A stretch of DNA of 24,027 nt from Bacillota bacterium (lineage in GTDB: Bacteria; Bacillota; Clostridia; Oscillospirales; Ruminococcaceae). Below are positions 1-7,169 of this stretch, piece after piece. The notes below the pieces were generated by a model that had not been told where the DNA came from, searched no databases, and was given only the letters and a program-made list of their open reading frames with translations. Numbering within the stretch: the first letter of the stretch is position 1; every line of letters begins with the position of its first letter. A program made the translations under genes and the position numbers. The DNA is taken from assembly GCA_023413185.1 (NCBI GenBank), contig JAEZQD010000031.1:1-24027 (forward strand), given 5' to 3'.

Positions 1-1790
1 GCGATTGGCAGATTAACGAAAACGCCAACACGCAAAAGTCTATTAATGGGCTCAATAACTACGTGCGCGAGGCGTTTACCAAAAGCTACTGGCTGCACGA
101 GGTATATACCGAAGAGATCCGTAACGCCCACCTTTCGGGTGAGCTTCACATCCATGACCTGGGTTTTTTCGGTCCCTACTGCGCGGGCTGGGACCTGCGT
201 CAGATTTTAACCAGCGGCTTTGGCGGCGTACCCGGCAAGGTGGAGTCGCGCCCCGCAAAGCATCTGCGCTCTTTTTTGGGTCAGGTGGCCAACTCCACCT
301 TTACCACCCAGGGCGAAAGCGCGGGCGCACAGGCATGGTCGTCGTTTGACACCTACTGCGCACCCTTCATCCGCTACGATAATATGGACTACGCGGCGGT
401 GCGTCAGGCATTGCAGGAGTTTGTGTTTAACCTTAACGTCCCCACCCGCGTGGGCTTTCAGTGCCCGTTTTCAAACCTGACGTTTGACATCGTGCCCCCG
501 CGCACCCTGCGCGACCAGAACGTGGTTGTGGGGGGCGAGATGAAAAACGAGACCTACGGCGAGTTCCAAAAGGAGATGGACCTGTTCAACATCGCGTTTT
601 GCGATGTGATGATGGAGGGTGACCTGAAGGGACGGGTGTTCACCTTCCCCATACCCACCATCAACGTCACCAAGGATTTTGCGTGGGACAGCCCCGTGGT
701 TGAAAAGTTTATGGAGATTACCTGCCGCTACGGCATCCCCTACTTCTCAAACTACATCAACTCCGACCTATCGCCCGAGGACGCGCTTTCGATGTGCTGC
801 CGCCTACGGCTCGATACCACCGAGCTGCGTAAGCGGGGCGGCGGTCTGTTCGGCTCTAACCCGTTAACCGGCTCGATCGGCGTGGTTACCTTAAACCTGC
901 CGCGCCTTGCCTATCTCTCCAAAACCGAACCGGAGTTCTTTACCCGCCTGTGGCAGCAGATGAACATCGCAAAGAACAGCCTTGAGATTAAGCGCAAGGT
1001 CATAGAAGAACAAACCGCGCGTGGTCTGTACCCGTATTCCGCCAACTACCTAAGGGACGTAAAGGCGCGAACGGGCAGTTACTGGCACAATCACTTTAAC
1101 ACCATCGGGCTTATCGGCATGAACGAGGCGTGCCGCAACCTGCTGGGCTCCGACTACGACCTGACCACCCGCGAGGGGCAGGCGTTTGCCGTCAGAACCC
1201 TTGACTATATGCGCAGCGTGATTCGGGATATTCAGGACGAGACGGGGCACTACTACAACCTGGAGGCGACCCCCGCCGAGGGCACCAGCTACCGCCTTGC
1301 CAAAAAGGACATCGAGCGTTACCCCGCCATCCTGACGGCGGGCGAAACGGTGCCTTACTATACCAACTCCACACAGCTGCCCGTGGGCTACACCGACGAT
1401 ATCTTTGAAACGCTTGACCTGCAGGATGAGCTGCAGTCGATGTATACCGGCGGCACGGTGCTGCACCTGTATCTTGGCGAGGAGATTAAGGACACCTCCG
1501 CGGCAAAGAACCTGCTGCGTAAGGCGTTTACCCGCTATAAGCTGCCCTACCTATCGCTTACCCCCACCTTCTCGGTGTGCGGCGACCACGGCTATATTGC
1601 GGGCGAGCACTTTACCTGCCCCGAGTGCGGGCAGAAGGCGGAAGTTTGGTCGCGGGTCGTGGGCTACCTTAGACCGGTGCAGAACTTTAACACCGGCAAG
1701 CGCGCCGAATACATCGAGCGCAAGAAGTATGTAATGCCCAACGAGGCATTTGAAGAACGCCTCTCAAAGCGTGAGGAAGCGGTGATATGA
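1..1790 (+). CDS. nrdD: Anaerobic (class III) ribonucleoside-triphosphate reductase, 5'-truncated
   Basis: NrdD reduces ribonucleotides to deoxyribonucleotides with a glycyl radical and works only without oxygen. The reading frame is open from base 3, and the residues before the first possible GTG (63) are family-like (DWQINENANTQKSINGL), so the gene starts outside the window. About 595 residues are present; an N-terminal ATP-cone and part of the barrel are probably missing. Visible landmarks are the active-site Cys in QCPFSNL (codon 462-464), a C-terminal zinc site of the C..H..CxxC kind (VCGDHG then CPEC), and the glycyl-radical loop RVVGYLRPV with its Gly at 1662-1664. The stop codon overlaps the start of the activase by 4 bases, so the two are translationally coupled. 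Family assignment is secure. Confidence 0.96.
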   Translation, partial: DWQINENANTQKSINGLNNYVREAFTKSYWLHEVYTEEIRNAHLSGELHIHDLGFFGPYCAGWDLRQILTSGFGGVPGKVESRPAKHLRSFLGQVANSTFTTQGESAGAQAWSSFDTYCAPFIRYDNMDYAAVRQALQEFVFNLNVPTRVGFQCPFSNLTFDIVPPRTLRDQNVVVGGEMKNETYGEFQKEMDLFNIAFCDVMMEGDLKGRVFTFPIPTINVTKDFAWDSPVVEKFMEITCRYGIPYFSNYINSDLSPEDALSMCCRLRLDTTELRKRGGGLFGSNPLTGSIGVVTLNLPRLAYLSKTEPEFFTRLWQQMNIAKNSLEIKRKVIEEQTARGLYPYSANYLRDVKARTGSYWHNHFNTIGLIGMNEACRNLLGSDYDLTTREGQAFAVRTLDYMRSVIRDIQDETGHYYNLEATPAEGTSYRLAKKDIERYPAILTAGETVPYYTNSTQLPVGYTDDIFETLDLQDELQSMYTGGTVLHLYLGEEIKDTSAAKNLLRKAFTRYKLPYLSLTPTFSVCGDHGYIAGEHFTCPECGQKAEVWSRVVGYLRPVQNFNTGKRAEYIERKKYVMPNEAFEERLSKREEAVI

Positions 1791-2473
1791 GATTTGCGGG
1801 GCTTGTAAAAAGCTCGCTGGTGGATTACCCGGGGCTTGTAAGCTGCGTACTGTTTGTCCCCGCCTGCAATCTCGACTGCTTCTACTGCCACAACCGCCCG
1901 CTGATTGAGGGCAGGCTGCCGCCGCTTGAGCAAAGCACGGTGACCGAGTTTTTGCAAAAGCGCGCGGGTCTGCTGGACGGCGTTGTGCTCACCGGCGGCG
2001 AACCGACGCTGTACCCCGAGCTGGAGGAGACCGCAGGGTGGTTAAAACGCTTAGGCTACCGCGTAAAGCTCGACACCAACGGCGTGGGCCCCGATGTCGT
2101 AAGCCGTTTGCTTGCACTCGGGCTGTGCGACTATGTGGCGGTGGACTACAAGGCACCCGCCGCGCGTTATAAGGAGCTGTGCGGCGAGAGCGCGGATGCG
2201 CAACGCGTGCTGCAAACCATCCGCCTGCTTGCCGAGAGCGGCATCGCCTTTGAGGTGCGTACCACCGTCGTGCCCCAGCTGTCGGTCGCCGACCTTATGC
2301 AGATGGCGCGGGAGCTGCCCGCCCTGCCGCGCTATGTGCTAAACCGCTACCGTGTGCCGGACGAGTACCCCGCCCACGAAGCACCCCGCATCCTGCAGCG
2401 GGCGTATACGCAAGGCGAGATTACCGCGTTTGCCGAGGCACTGCGCGAAATGCAGCCGGGTACGATTTCATAA
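1787..2473 (+). CDS. nrdG: Anaerobic ribonucleotide reductase activating protein (radical SAM)
   Basis: This 228-residue radical SAM enzyme is expected to install the glycyl radical on NrdD using a 4Fe-4S cluster and S-adenosylmethionine. The cluster motif CNLDCFYC is at residues 27-34 (Cys27, Cys31, Cys34), followed by a TGGEPTL segment that binds SAM. The N-terminus (MRFAGLVKSSLVDYPG) is typical of the NrdG2 subgroup (TIGR02495) rather than the shorter E. coli NrdG. The ATG overlaps the nrdD stop as ATGA. A strong hairpin 19 bases after the stop codon ends the unit. Confidence 0.93.
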   Translation: MRFAGLVKSSLVDYPGLVSCVLFVPACNLDCFYCHNRPLIEGRLPPLEQSTVTEFLQKRAGLLDGVVLTGGEPTLYPELEETAGWLKRLGYRVKLDTNGVGPDVVSRLLALGLCDYVAVDYKAPAARYKELCGESADAQRVLQTIRLLAESGIAFEVRTTVVPQLSVADLMQMARELPALPRYVLNRYRVPDEYPAHEAPRILQRAYTQGEITAFAEALREMQPGTIS

Positions 2474-2491
2474 CGACCTTCCATTAACACA

Positions 2492-2535
2492 AAACACAGG
2501 AGGCGGTGCCCAAAGCGGCACCGCCTCCTGTGTTT
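2492..2535. terminator. Bidirectional terminator between convergent genes
   Basis: Perfect 19-bp inverted repeat (arms 2492-2510 and 2517-2535) with a 6-base loop CAAAGC. The arms end in AAA/TTT, so either strand gives a GC-rich stem with a short U tail. It lies between the nrdG stop (2473) and the stop of the convergent hydrolase (2547), as expected for a shared rho-independent terminator. Confidence 0.88.
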
Positions 2536-2546
2536 ATCCCTGTCTA

Positions 2547-3269
2547 TTATGCAACGATATAGTCGAGGATGTCTTTGTTTATGATGTTCGACGCCTTGTC
2601 AAACACAAAATGGTCGACGCCTTCGATAATCAAAAGCTGTGCGCCGTCTATTGCGTCGGCAATCTGGCACAGGTGGTTGTACTTTATCATATCATGCTGC
2701 CCGCCGATAATCAGTGAGGGCAATTGGATGCCCGAGAGGTCCCGCGCCCGCAGCCTTGGGTAGGACACCATCAGGTTCATTATCTGCGCCTTGTGCCTTG
2801 CCCTTTCGTCAAACAGCCCAATAAACCGGCACGCCGCATAGCCCAGTACAATGGGCAGCTGGATAACCCATTTAACCCCCTGCGGGTTGAGGTTGGGTCC
2901 TGCCGCAATCAGCTTGTGTATCCGCGACTGGTTTTGCCTTGCCATCTCAATGGCGACGTTGCCGCCGTCCGAGAACCCGATGACGACCGCCTTCTCAAGC
3001 CCTAGGTCGTCGAGCACCGCAAAGGTGTCCTTCGCCATCTGCTCGATGGTGAGCGGCTCGGTGCCGAAGGTGGATTTTCCGTGCCCGCGGCTGTCCACCG
3101 TTATGGTGAGGTGGCGGTGAGAGAAGTCGTAAATCTGCTTGTCAAAGCAGTGGCGGTTCTCGCCGTTGCCGTGTAGTAAAATCAGCGCCGGCTCGCCCGC
3201 ACCGTAGCATTTGTAGTAGATCTGCGCGCTGCCTGACCGCGCGTAGCCTGTGGTATGTGCTGTAACCAA
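2547..3269 (-). CDS. Alpha/beta hydrolase
   Basis: Single-domain alpha/beta-hydrolase fold protein of 240 residues; substrate unknown. Landmarks are the oxyanion-hole region LLHGNGEN, the nucleophile elbow GFSDGG (Ser100 from the start chosen here), an acid in GGQHD (Asp193) and a catalytic His in GVDHF (His220), in the order and spacing of esterases, lipases and C-C hydrolases. An upstream ATG at 3332 would overlap the preceding gene and add 21 residues unlike the family. A TTG at 3269-3267 has a GGAGG site (plus strand 3279-3283) at 9 bases and starts just before the first conserved strand, so I prefer TTG. It follows the radical SAM gene by 38 bases and probably shares its transcript. Confidence 0.82.
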   Translation of the reverse strand: MVTAHTTGYARSGSAQIYYKCYGAGEPALILLHGNGENRHCFDKQIYDFSHRHLTITVDSRGHGKSTFGTEPLTIEQMAKDTFAVLDDLGLEKAVVIGFSDGGNVAIEMARQNQSRIHKLIAAGPNLNPQGVKWVIQLPIVLGYAACRFIGLFDERARHKAQIMNLMVSYPRLRARDLSGIQLPSLIIGGQHDMIKYNHLCQIADAIDGAQLLIIEGVDHFVFDKASNIINKDILDYIVA

Positions 3270-3307
3270 GATAAACTGCCTCCGTTGATATATTGTAATG
3301 TGTATTA

Positions 3308-4240
3308 CTATCTGTATAATTTGCCCTGCCATAGGCCCTGCTCCGCCAGCGCCTTATCAATGCCGCCCAGCACCGCAATCTTATCAAGGCTCCACAGCGG
3401 CGCAAGCAGGGTATCGCGCGCGCCGTCGCCCGTAACGCGTTCTATCACGGTCTCGGGCGGTAAAACAGCAAGCTGTTTGCACACGGTATCGATGTAATCC
3501 TCCCGTGTCATCGGGGTAACCTCCCCGCGCCGATAGCTCTCGGCAAGCGGCGTGTCTCGTAGGATGTGCAGCAGATGCAGCTTAACCGCATCGGGGCGCA
3601 AGCTTGCCACCGTGCGGGCAGTTTGTATCATCTCGTCGGGCGTTTCGCCCGGCAACCCGTTGATTAGGTGGATACACACGCGGATGCTCTTTTGCTTTAA
3701 GCGGCGGTAGCTATCTGTAAACTCTTTGTAATTATGTCCGCGGTTAATACGCTGTGCGGTGTGGTCGTTTGCGGTTTGCAGACCAAGCTCCACCGTCAGG
3801 TAGGTTTGTTTCGACAGCTGCGCCAGGTAGTCCGTCACGTCGTCCGGCAGTGCGTCGCACCGCGTGGCGACCGAAAGCCCGCATACATCGGGCACCGCAA
3901 GCGCCGTTTCGTATAGTTCCTTTAGTACGGGCAGCGGGGCATAGGTGTTGGTGTGCGCCTGAAAATAGGCGATGACCCTCGCGCCCTGCCATCCGGCTTG
4001 AATACGCGCAAGCTCGCCCGTAATCTGGCTGCGGATATCCAGCGCACCCTGTGTAAACTCCGACCCGCCCGCGCGGCAGAACACGCACCCGCCGCTGCCC
4101 TTGGTGCCGTCGATGTTCGGGCAGGTAAGCCCGGCATCGATTGCCGCCTTGAATACGCGGTGGGAAAACCGGCGCGACAGATGGTAGCGCAGGGTGTGGT
4201 AGCGTTTGTTGTCGTCGCAGTAGGCAAATGGGTTTTGCAT
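3308..4240 (-). CDS. Radical SAM protein, YhcC/YtqA (TIGR01212) family
   Basis: 310-residue radical SAM protein. The cluster cysteines have the spacing typical of TIGR01212: Cys40, then Cys52 and Cys55 within CPNIDGTKGSGGCVFC. Further family marks are YFQAHTNTYAP, VELGLQT and HLINGLPGET. The Bacillus homologue YtqA has been linked to formation of the 5-methylaminomethyl group on wobble uridine of tRNA (MnmL proposal); the same role here is inference from family only, and no partner methyltransferase is nearby. The ATG at 4240 has only a weak purine-rich stretch upstream. A good promoter lies about 70 bases before it. First gene of a likely two-gene unit with the hydrolase. Confidence 0.87.
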   Translation of the reverse strand: MQNPFAYCDDNKRYHTLRYHLSRRFSHRVFKAAIDAGLTCPNIDGTKGSGGCVFCRAGGSEFTQGALDIRSQITGELARIQAGWQGARVIAYFQAHTNTYAPLPVLKELYETALAVPDVCGLSVATRCDALPDDVTDYLAQLSKQTYLTVELGLQTANDHTAQRINRGHNYKEFTDSYRRLKQKSIRVCIHLINGLPGETPDEMIQTARTVASLRPDAVKLHLLHILRDTPLAESYRRGEVTPMTREDYIDTVCKQLAVLPPETVIERVTGDGARDTLLAPLWSLDKIAVLGGIDKALAEQGLWQGKLYR

Positions 4241-4306
4241 CGGTATCCCGTTTCTTTCGTAGCTTTGTTGGCTCCGGCGGATGCCGCCGTTTACCCAATA
4301 GACCCT

Positions 4307-4335
4307 ATCATATCAGATTAACTTGTAAAAGTAAA
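4307..4335 (-). promoter_or_regulatory. Sigma-A-type promoter for the radical SAM gene
   Basis: Read on the minus strand: -35 TTTACT (plus 4330-4335), 17-base spacer, -10 TATGAT (plus 4307-4312), close to consensus and correctly oriented about 65 bases before the start codon. The rest of the gap up to the lipoprotein stop (4336-4502) is AT-richer and shows no gene that I can support. Confidence 0.65.
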
Positions 4336-4502
4336 GCCGCGCACGGCGCCGCATAGGAATACCATTTTTTAATGCCGGTTTTTCAATAAATCGCGCCAAA
4401 CCCCGCAAAGAAAAGCGCTTAACCACAACATTAATAGTATAAGGAACAACGCGTCTAAGCCGCGGCTCGGACGAATAACGCGATAACGGTTTTGTCTGCC
4501 CG

Positions 4503-4856
4503 CTACTGCAACGTAACAGTCGGCTTATAATCGTTCATATCGAGTATCGGCTTTAAGCTGTACTCGATCGCTGCACTGTCAATCTCCTTGCCGGTTGCTT
4601 CGCGAACGTGGTCGGCAATGTTGCGTCGTACCATATCATCCAGCTCGTACACATCGTTGCCGTAGGGTATTTGAATGGTCAACAGCAGGTTGTCGATACC
4701 CTGCGCGTCATGAATAATAAAAAAGTGCAAGCCTTGCTCGTCTTGGGGCAAAGCGTTGGGCTGCTGTGCGTCCGGTGAGGCAGAGGCGGTTGCGGTACAC
4801 CCTGCCGTAAGAAGCATCAAACAAACAAGTGCGGTCATAACAAGAAAGCGTTTCAT
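4503..4856 (-). CDS. Small putative lipoprotein, function unknown
   Basis: 117-residue protein with a clear type II signal peptide: MKR, a hydrophobic stretch, then lipobox LTAGC with the lipidated Cys at residue 20. The mature part begins with a Ser/Ala/Pro/Gln-rich linker and continues as a ~75-residue domain (FFIIHDAQGIDNLLLTIQIP and onward) that I do not recognise. It is expected to be anchored to the outer face of the membrane. A strong AGGAGG (plus 4866-4871) lies 9 bases before the ATG. The gene stands alone, with its own candidate promoter and operator upstream. Confidence 0.8.
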   Translation of the reverse strand: MKRFLVMTALVCLMLLTAGCTATASASPDAQQPNALPQDEQGLHFFIIHDAQGIDNLLLTIQIPYGNDVYELDDMVRRNIADHVREATGKEIDSAAIEYSLKPILDMNDYKPTVTLQ

Positions 4857-4893
4857 AATACAAAACCTCCTGAAAGTAGCAGATTTTTCTGCT

Positions 4894-4918
4894 GGTATTA
4901 TAATACCATATTTGGTAT
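4894..4918 (-). promoter_or_regulatory. Candidate promoter/operator for the lipoprotein gene
   Basis: A perfect 14-bp palindrome GGTATTATAATACC (4894-4907) contains a minus-strand TATAAT (4897-4902) about 40 bases before the lipoprotein ATG. A third GGTAT half-site follows at 4914-4918, so half-sites alternate GGTAT/ATACC/GGTAT. The TATAAT could be the -10 box and the palindrome a repressor site over it. The matching -35 (TAATAA, 17 bases away) is poor, so this is tentative. Confidence 0.4.
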
Positions 4919-5013
4919 ATTATTAAAACATCTTTCATTAAAGCTTCCTTTATTGTGTGACTGTAAGCTGCGCAAGCAATTCACTTGCATAGAAAATTAT
5001 TATCTTGTAATAT

Positions 5014-5182
5014 ACTCAGCAAACTTCAAAACGAAACCGTTTTGAACCGCACGAAAAACCGTGCGGCGCCCACAAATGTGGGCGGTTTGTGGAGTCTATA
5101 GTCAATAAACACGCCATAAGGCGTGCGGCAGACAATCCCTGCCGCTTGAAAACAGGGACTGTTTTCAAGTTTATTGACTATA
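5014..5182 (+). repeat. Structured repeat, copy 1: two tandem four-way-junction folds
   Basis: Fold A: an outer stem (5014-5024 with 5085-5095; 10 of 11 positions pair, one as G-U) encloses three adjoining hairpins at 5025-5046 (9 bp, loop AAAC), 5047-5066 (7 bp) and 5067-5084 (7 bp, loop AAAT). Fold B: a perfect 14-bp outer stem (5097-5110 with 5169-5182) encloses hairpins at 5111-5124 (5 bp, loop ATAA), 5125-5145 (7 bp) and 5146-5168 (10 bp, loop GGA). No unpaired base separates neighbouring hairpins in either fold. No ORF is present. It could be an RNA, a DNA cruciform site or a small non-autonomous mobile element; the sequence does not decide. Not a tRNA: stem sizes and conserved tRNA bases do not fit. 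Confidence 0.9.
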
Positions 5183-5239
5183 ATGCCTTTTCCCGTCTTG
5201 TATGATGGGCTAGGTCATGAATCGAAGGATATAAAGCAC

Positions 5240-5288
5240 GAAAGAACCGCCGGTTAAGGGATAATCCCCTTACACGGCGGCGTCTTTC
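5240..5288. other. Long interrupted hairpin between the two repeats
   Basis: Nested stems GAAAGA/TCTTTC (5240-5245, 5283-5288), CCGCCG/CGGCGG (5247-5252, 5275-5280) and TAAGGG/CCCTTA (5255-5260, 5267-5272), separated by 1-2 base internal loops, with a 6-base top loop. On the plus strand it is followed by a T-rich stretch (5291-5304), so it may be a weak terminator for plus-strand transcription from the upstream repeat. The remaining spacer (5183-5239 and 5305-5338) holds no recognisable feature. Confidence 0.5.
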
Positions 5289-5338
5289 TGTCTGTTTTCG
5301 GTTTGGACGAAAAAGACAACTGCTATATTATATAAACT

Positions 5339-5504
5339 CTGCAAACCTCAAAACGGGTTCGTTTTGAACCGCACAAAAACCGTGCGGCGCATGCGAATGC
5401 ATGCGGTTTACCGCAGTCTATGGTCAATAAACACGCCATAAGGCGTGCGGCAGGCAATCCCTGCCGCTTGAAAACAGTTTCTGTTTTCAAGTTTATTGAC
5501 TATA
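5339..5504 (+). repeat. Structured repeat, copy 2 (same orientation)
   Basis: Same architecture as the copy at 5014-5182. Fold A: outer stem CTGC+AAAC (5339-5346) with GTTT+GCAG (5406-5409, 5413-5416, 3-base bulge), enclosing hairpins 5347-5368, 5369-5387 and 5388-5405. Fold B: a 14-position outer stem (5419-5432 with 5491-5504, one G-U type pair) enclosing hairpins 5433-5446, 5447-5467 and 5468-5490. Relative to the other copy, the third hairpin of fold A changes three base pairs on both arms (CGCCCAC/GTGGGCG becomes CGCATGC/GCATGCG), and most other differences are in loops. Its right end is two bases from the leuB stop codon, so it forms the start of the operon's 3' flank on the opposite strand. 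Confidence 0.9.
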
Positions 5505-5506
5505 GT

Positions 5507-6586
5507 TTAGTGGAGAGCAGAAAGAATGAGTGCGGTCATGCCGTCGCAGTTGACGGTCTGCTCGCCTTGTCGGGCGATGTCCGCGGTGCGCGCGCCGCCC
5601 TTTAGTACCGACGCCACTGCGTCCTCAATCGCCTGTGCCTCGTCGGCAAGCCCGAGCGATAGGCGCAGCATCAGCGCGCACGAAAGGATGGTGGCGATGG
5701 GGTTTGCAACGCCCTTGCCCGCAATGTCGGGCGCGGAGCCGTGAATGGGCTCGTACATGCCGCGCGTGCCGTCACCGAGCGATGCGCTTGAAAGCAGACC
5801 AATCGAGCCGGTGAGCATCGACGCTTCGTCAGACAGGATATCGCCGAATAGATTGCTCGTTACCACCACGTCAAACTGCGACGGGTTGCGGATAAGCTGC
5901 ATCGCGGCGTTATCCACCAGCATATCGGCGCAGGTCACATCGGGGTAATCCTTCGCGACCGCGTGCACCACCTCGCGCCACAGGCGTGAGCTTTCGAGCA
6001 CGTTTGCCTTGTCTACGCTGATAACCTGTCTCTTGCGCGTTCTCGCCAAATCAAACGCCACCTTTGCAATGCGGCGAATCTCGGTTTCGTTGTACGCCTC
6101 GGTGTCGAATGCCTCCTCGCCGCCTTCGCTTGTGCGCCTGCCGCGCTCGCCAAAGTAGATGCCGCCCGTCAGCTCGCGGATGATAACAAGGTCGATGCCG
6201 TTACCCGCAATGTCGGTGCGCAGGGGGCAGGCGGAGGAGAGCGCCTCAAACAGCTGGGCGGGGCGGATGTTTGCATACAGCCCAAGCGCCTTGCGAATAC
6301 CCAGCAGCGCCGCCTCGGGGCGCAGGTGTCCGGGCAGGGTGTCCCACTTCGGACCACCCACGGCGCCCAGCAGCACGCTGTCGCTGGCAAGGCAGCCGTC
6401 TACCGTTTCCTTGGGCAGGGGGTTGCCCGTTGCGTCGTACGCTACGCCGCCCATCAAGTATTTTTTATAGGTGAAGGTGTGCCCGTACTTTGCGCCCACC
6501 GCCTCCATCACGCGGATGGAAGCCTGCACAATCTCGGGTCCGATGCCGTCGCCTTCGATAACCGCTATAGTATAGTTCATATCCAT
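5507..6586 (-). CDS. leuB: 3-isopropylmalate dehydrogenase
   Basis: Oxidises and decarboxylates 3-isopropylmalate to 2-ketoisocaproate with NAD. It probably also acts on 3-methylmalate, giving 2-oxobutyrate in the citramalate route. 359 residues, normal for LeuB. Visible marks are the N-terminal IAVIEGDGIGPEI, the substrate-binding RELTGGIYFGERGR, and the C-terminal EPIHGSAPDIAGKGVANP cofactor region. The frame is open up to 6634, inside leuD, but AGGAAAGG (plus 6594-6601) sits 7 bases before the ATG at 6586, which gives the usual N-terminus. Last gene of the operon, 31 bases after leuD. No U-tract terminator follows; repeat copy 2 begins almost at once. Confidence 0.95.
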   Translation of the reverse strand: MDMNYTIAVIEGDGIGPEIVQASIRVMEAVGAKYGHTFTYKKYLMGGVAYDATGNPLPKETVDGCLASDSVLLGAVGGPKWDTLPGHLRPEAALLGIRKALGLYANIRPAQLFEALSSACPLRTDIAGNGIDLVIIRELTGGIYFGERGRRTSEGGEEAFDTEAYNETEIRRIAKVAFDLARTRKRQVISVDKANVLESSRLWREVVHAVAKDYPDVTCADMLVDNAAMQLIRNPSQFDVVVTSNLFGDILSDEASMLTGSIGLLSSASLGDGTRGMYEPIHGSAPDIAGKGVANPIATILSCALMLRLSLGLADEAQAIEDAVASVLKGGARTADIARQGEQTVNCDGMTALILSALH

Positions 6587-6617
6587 TCCCATGCCTTTCC
6601 TGATATCGGTGCGCCGA

Positions 6618-7097
6618 TTAGCTGCCCTGGGCAAGCGATTTGAGCAGACCGCCCGCCGCCACGATGTTCTGTAAGAACGCGGGGAACGGCTTAAAGGTGA
6701 CGGTCGCGCCCTTGGTGTGGTTAGTCAGCTCGCCCTTGTCAAAGTCGATGCTCACCTTGTCGCCCTCGTCGATGTCCGCGTCGCATTCGATGATGGGCAG
6801 CCCGATGTTGATGGCGTTGCGGTAGAAGATGCGCGCAAAGCTTTTTGCCACCACGCAGGAGATGCCGCTGGTTTTAATGGCAAGGGGCGCGTGCTCGCGG
6901 GAGGAGCCACAGCCGAAGTTTGCGCCGCCAACCATCACGTCGCCTTCCTTTACACGGCTAACAAAGGTCTTGTCAATGTCCTCCATACAATGGGCGGCAA
7001 GCTCCTTGGGGTCAGAAGTGTTGAGGTAGCGCGCGGGGATGATGACGTCGGTATCCACGTTATCGCCGTATTTAATCACGGTCGCGTTAGTGATCAT
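6618..7097 (-). CDS. leuD: 3-isopropylmalate dehydratase small subunit
   Basis: Swivel-domain subunit of the isomerase that converts 2- to 3-isopropylmalate and, with LeuC, citramalate to 3-methylmalate. 159 residues, the short stand-alone type. Contains DTDVIIPARYL near the N-terminus and the signature GGANFGCGSSREHAP, then FARIFYRNAINIGLP. The start at 7097 (MITNATVIKYG) is preceded by AAAGGA about 11 bases upstream; the longer frame to 7145 adds residues unlike LeuD. Lies between leuC (72-base gap) and leuB (31-base gap). Confidence 0.94.
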   Translation of the reverse strand: MITNATVIKYGDNVDTDVIIPARYLNTSDPKELAAHCMEDIDKTFVSRVKEGDVMVGGANFGCGSSREHAPLAIKTSGISCVVAKSFARIFYRNAINIGLPIIECDADIDEGDKVSIDFDKGELTNHTKGATVTFKPFPAFLQNIVAAGGLLKSLAQGS

Positions 7098-7169
7098 AGC
7101 TATCCAGTTCCTTTCAATCGGGTCGGCGCGCGTATCGGTACACACAAAGACCCTGATATATCGTATCCG

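Noticed and set aside
3270..3332. Upstream ATG start (3332) for the alpha/beta hydrolase
   Set aside because: It overlaps the preceding radical SAM gene, lacks a ribosome site and adds residues not seen in the family; the TTG at 3269 has GGAGG at the right spacing.
5014..5504. tRNA genes or a CRISPR array suggested by the repeated cloverleafs
   Set aside because: Stem lengths and missing conserved tRNA bases rule out tRNA; two ~167-nt structured copies with a 156-base spacer do not fit repeat-spacer architecture.
5420..5605. 61-codon plus-strand frame running from repeat copy 2 into leuB
   Set aside because: It spans the hairpins of the repeat and the antisense of leuB, with no ribosome site or recognisable protein.
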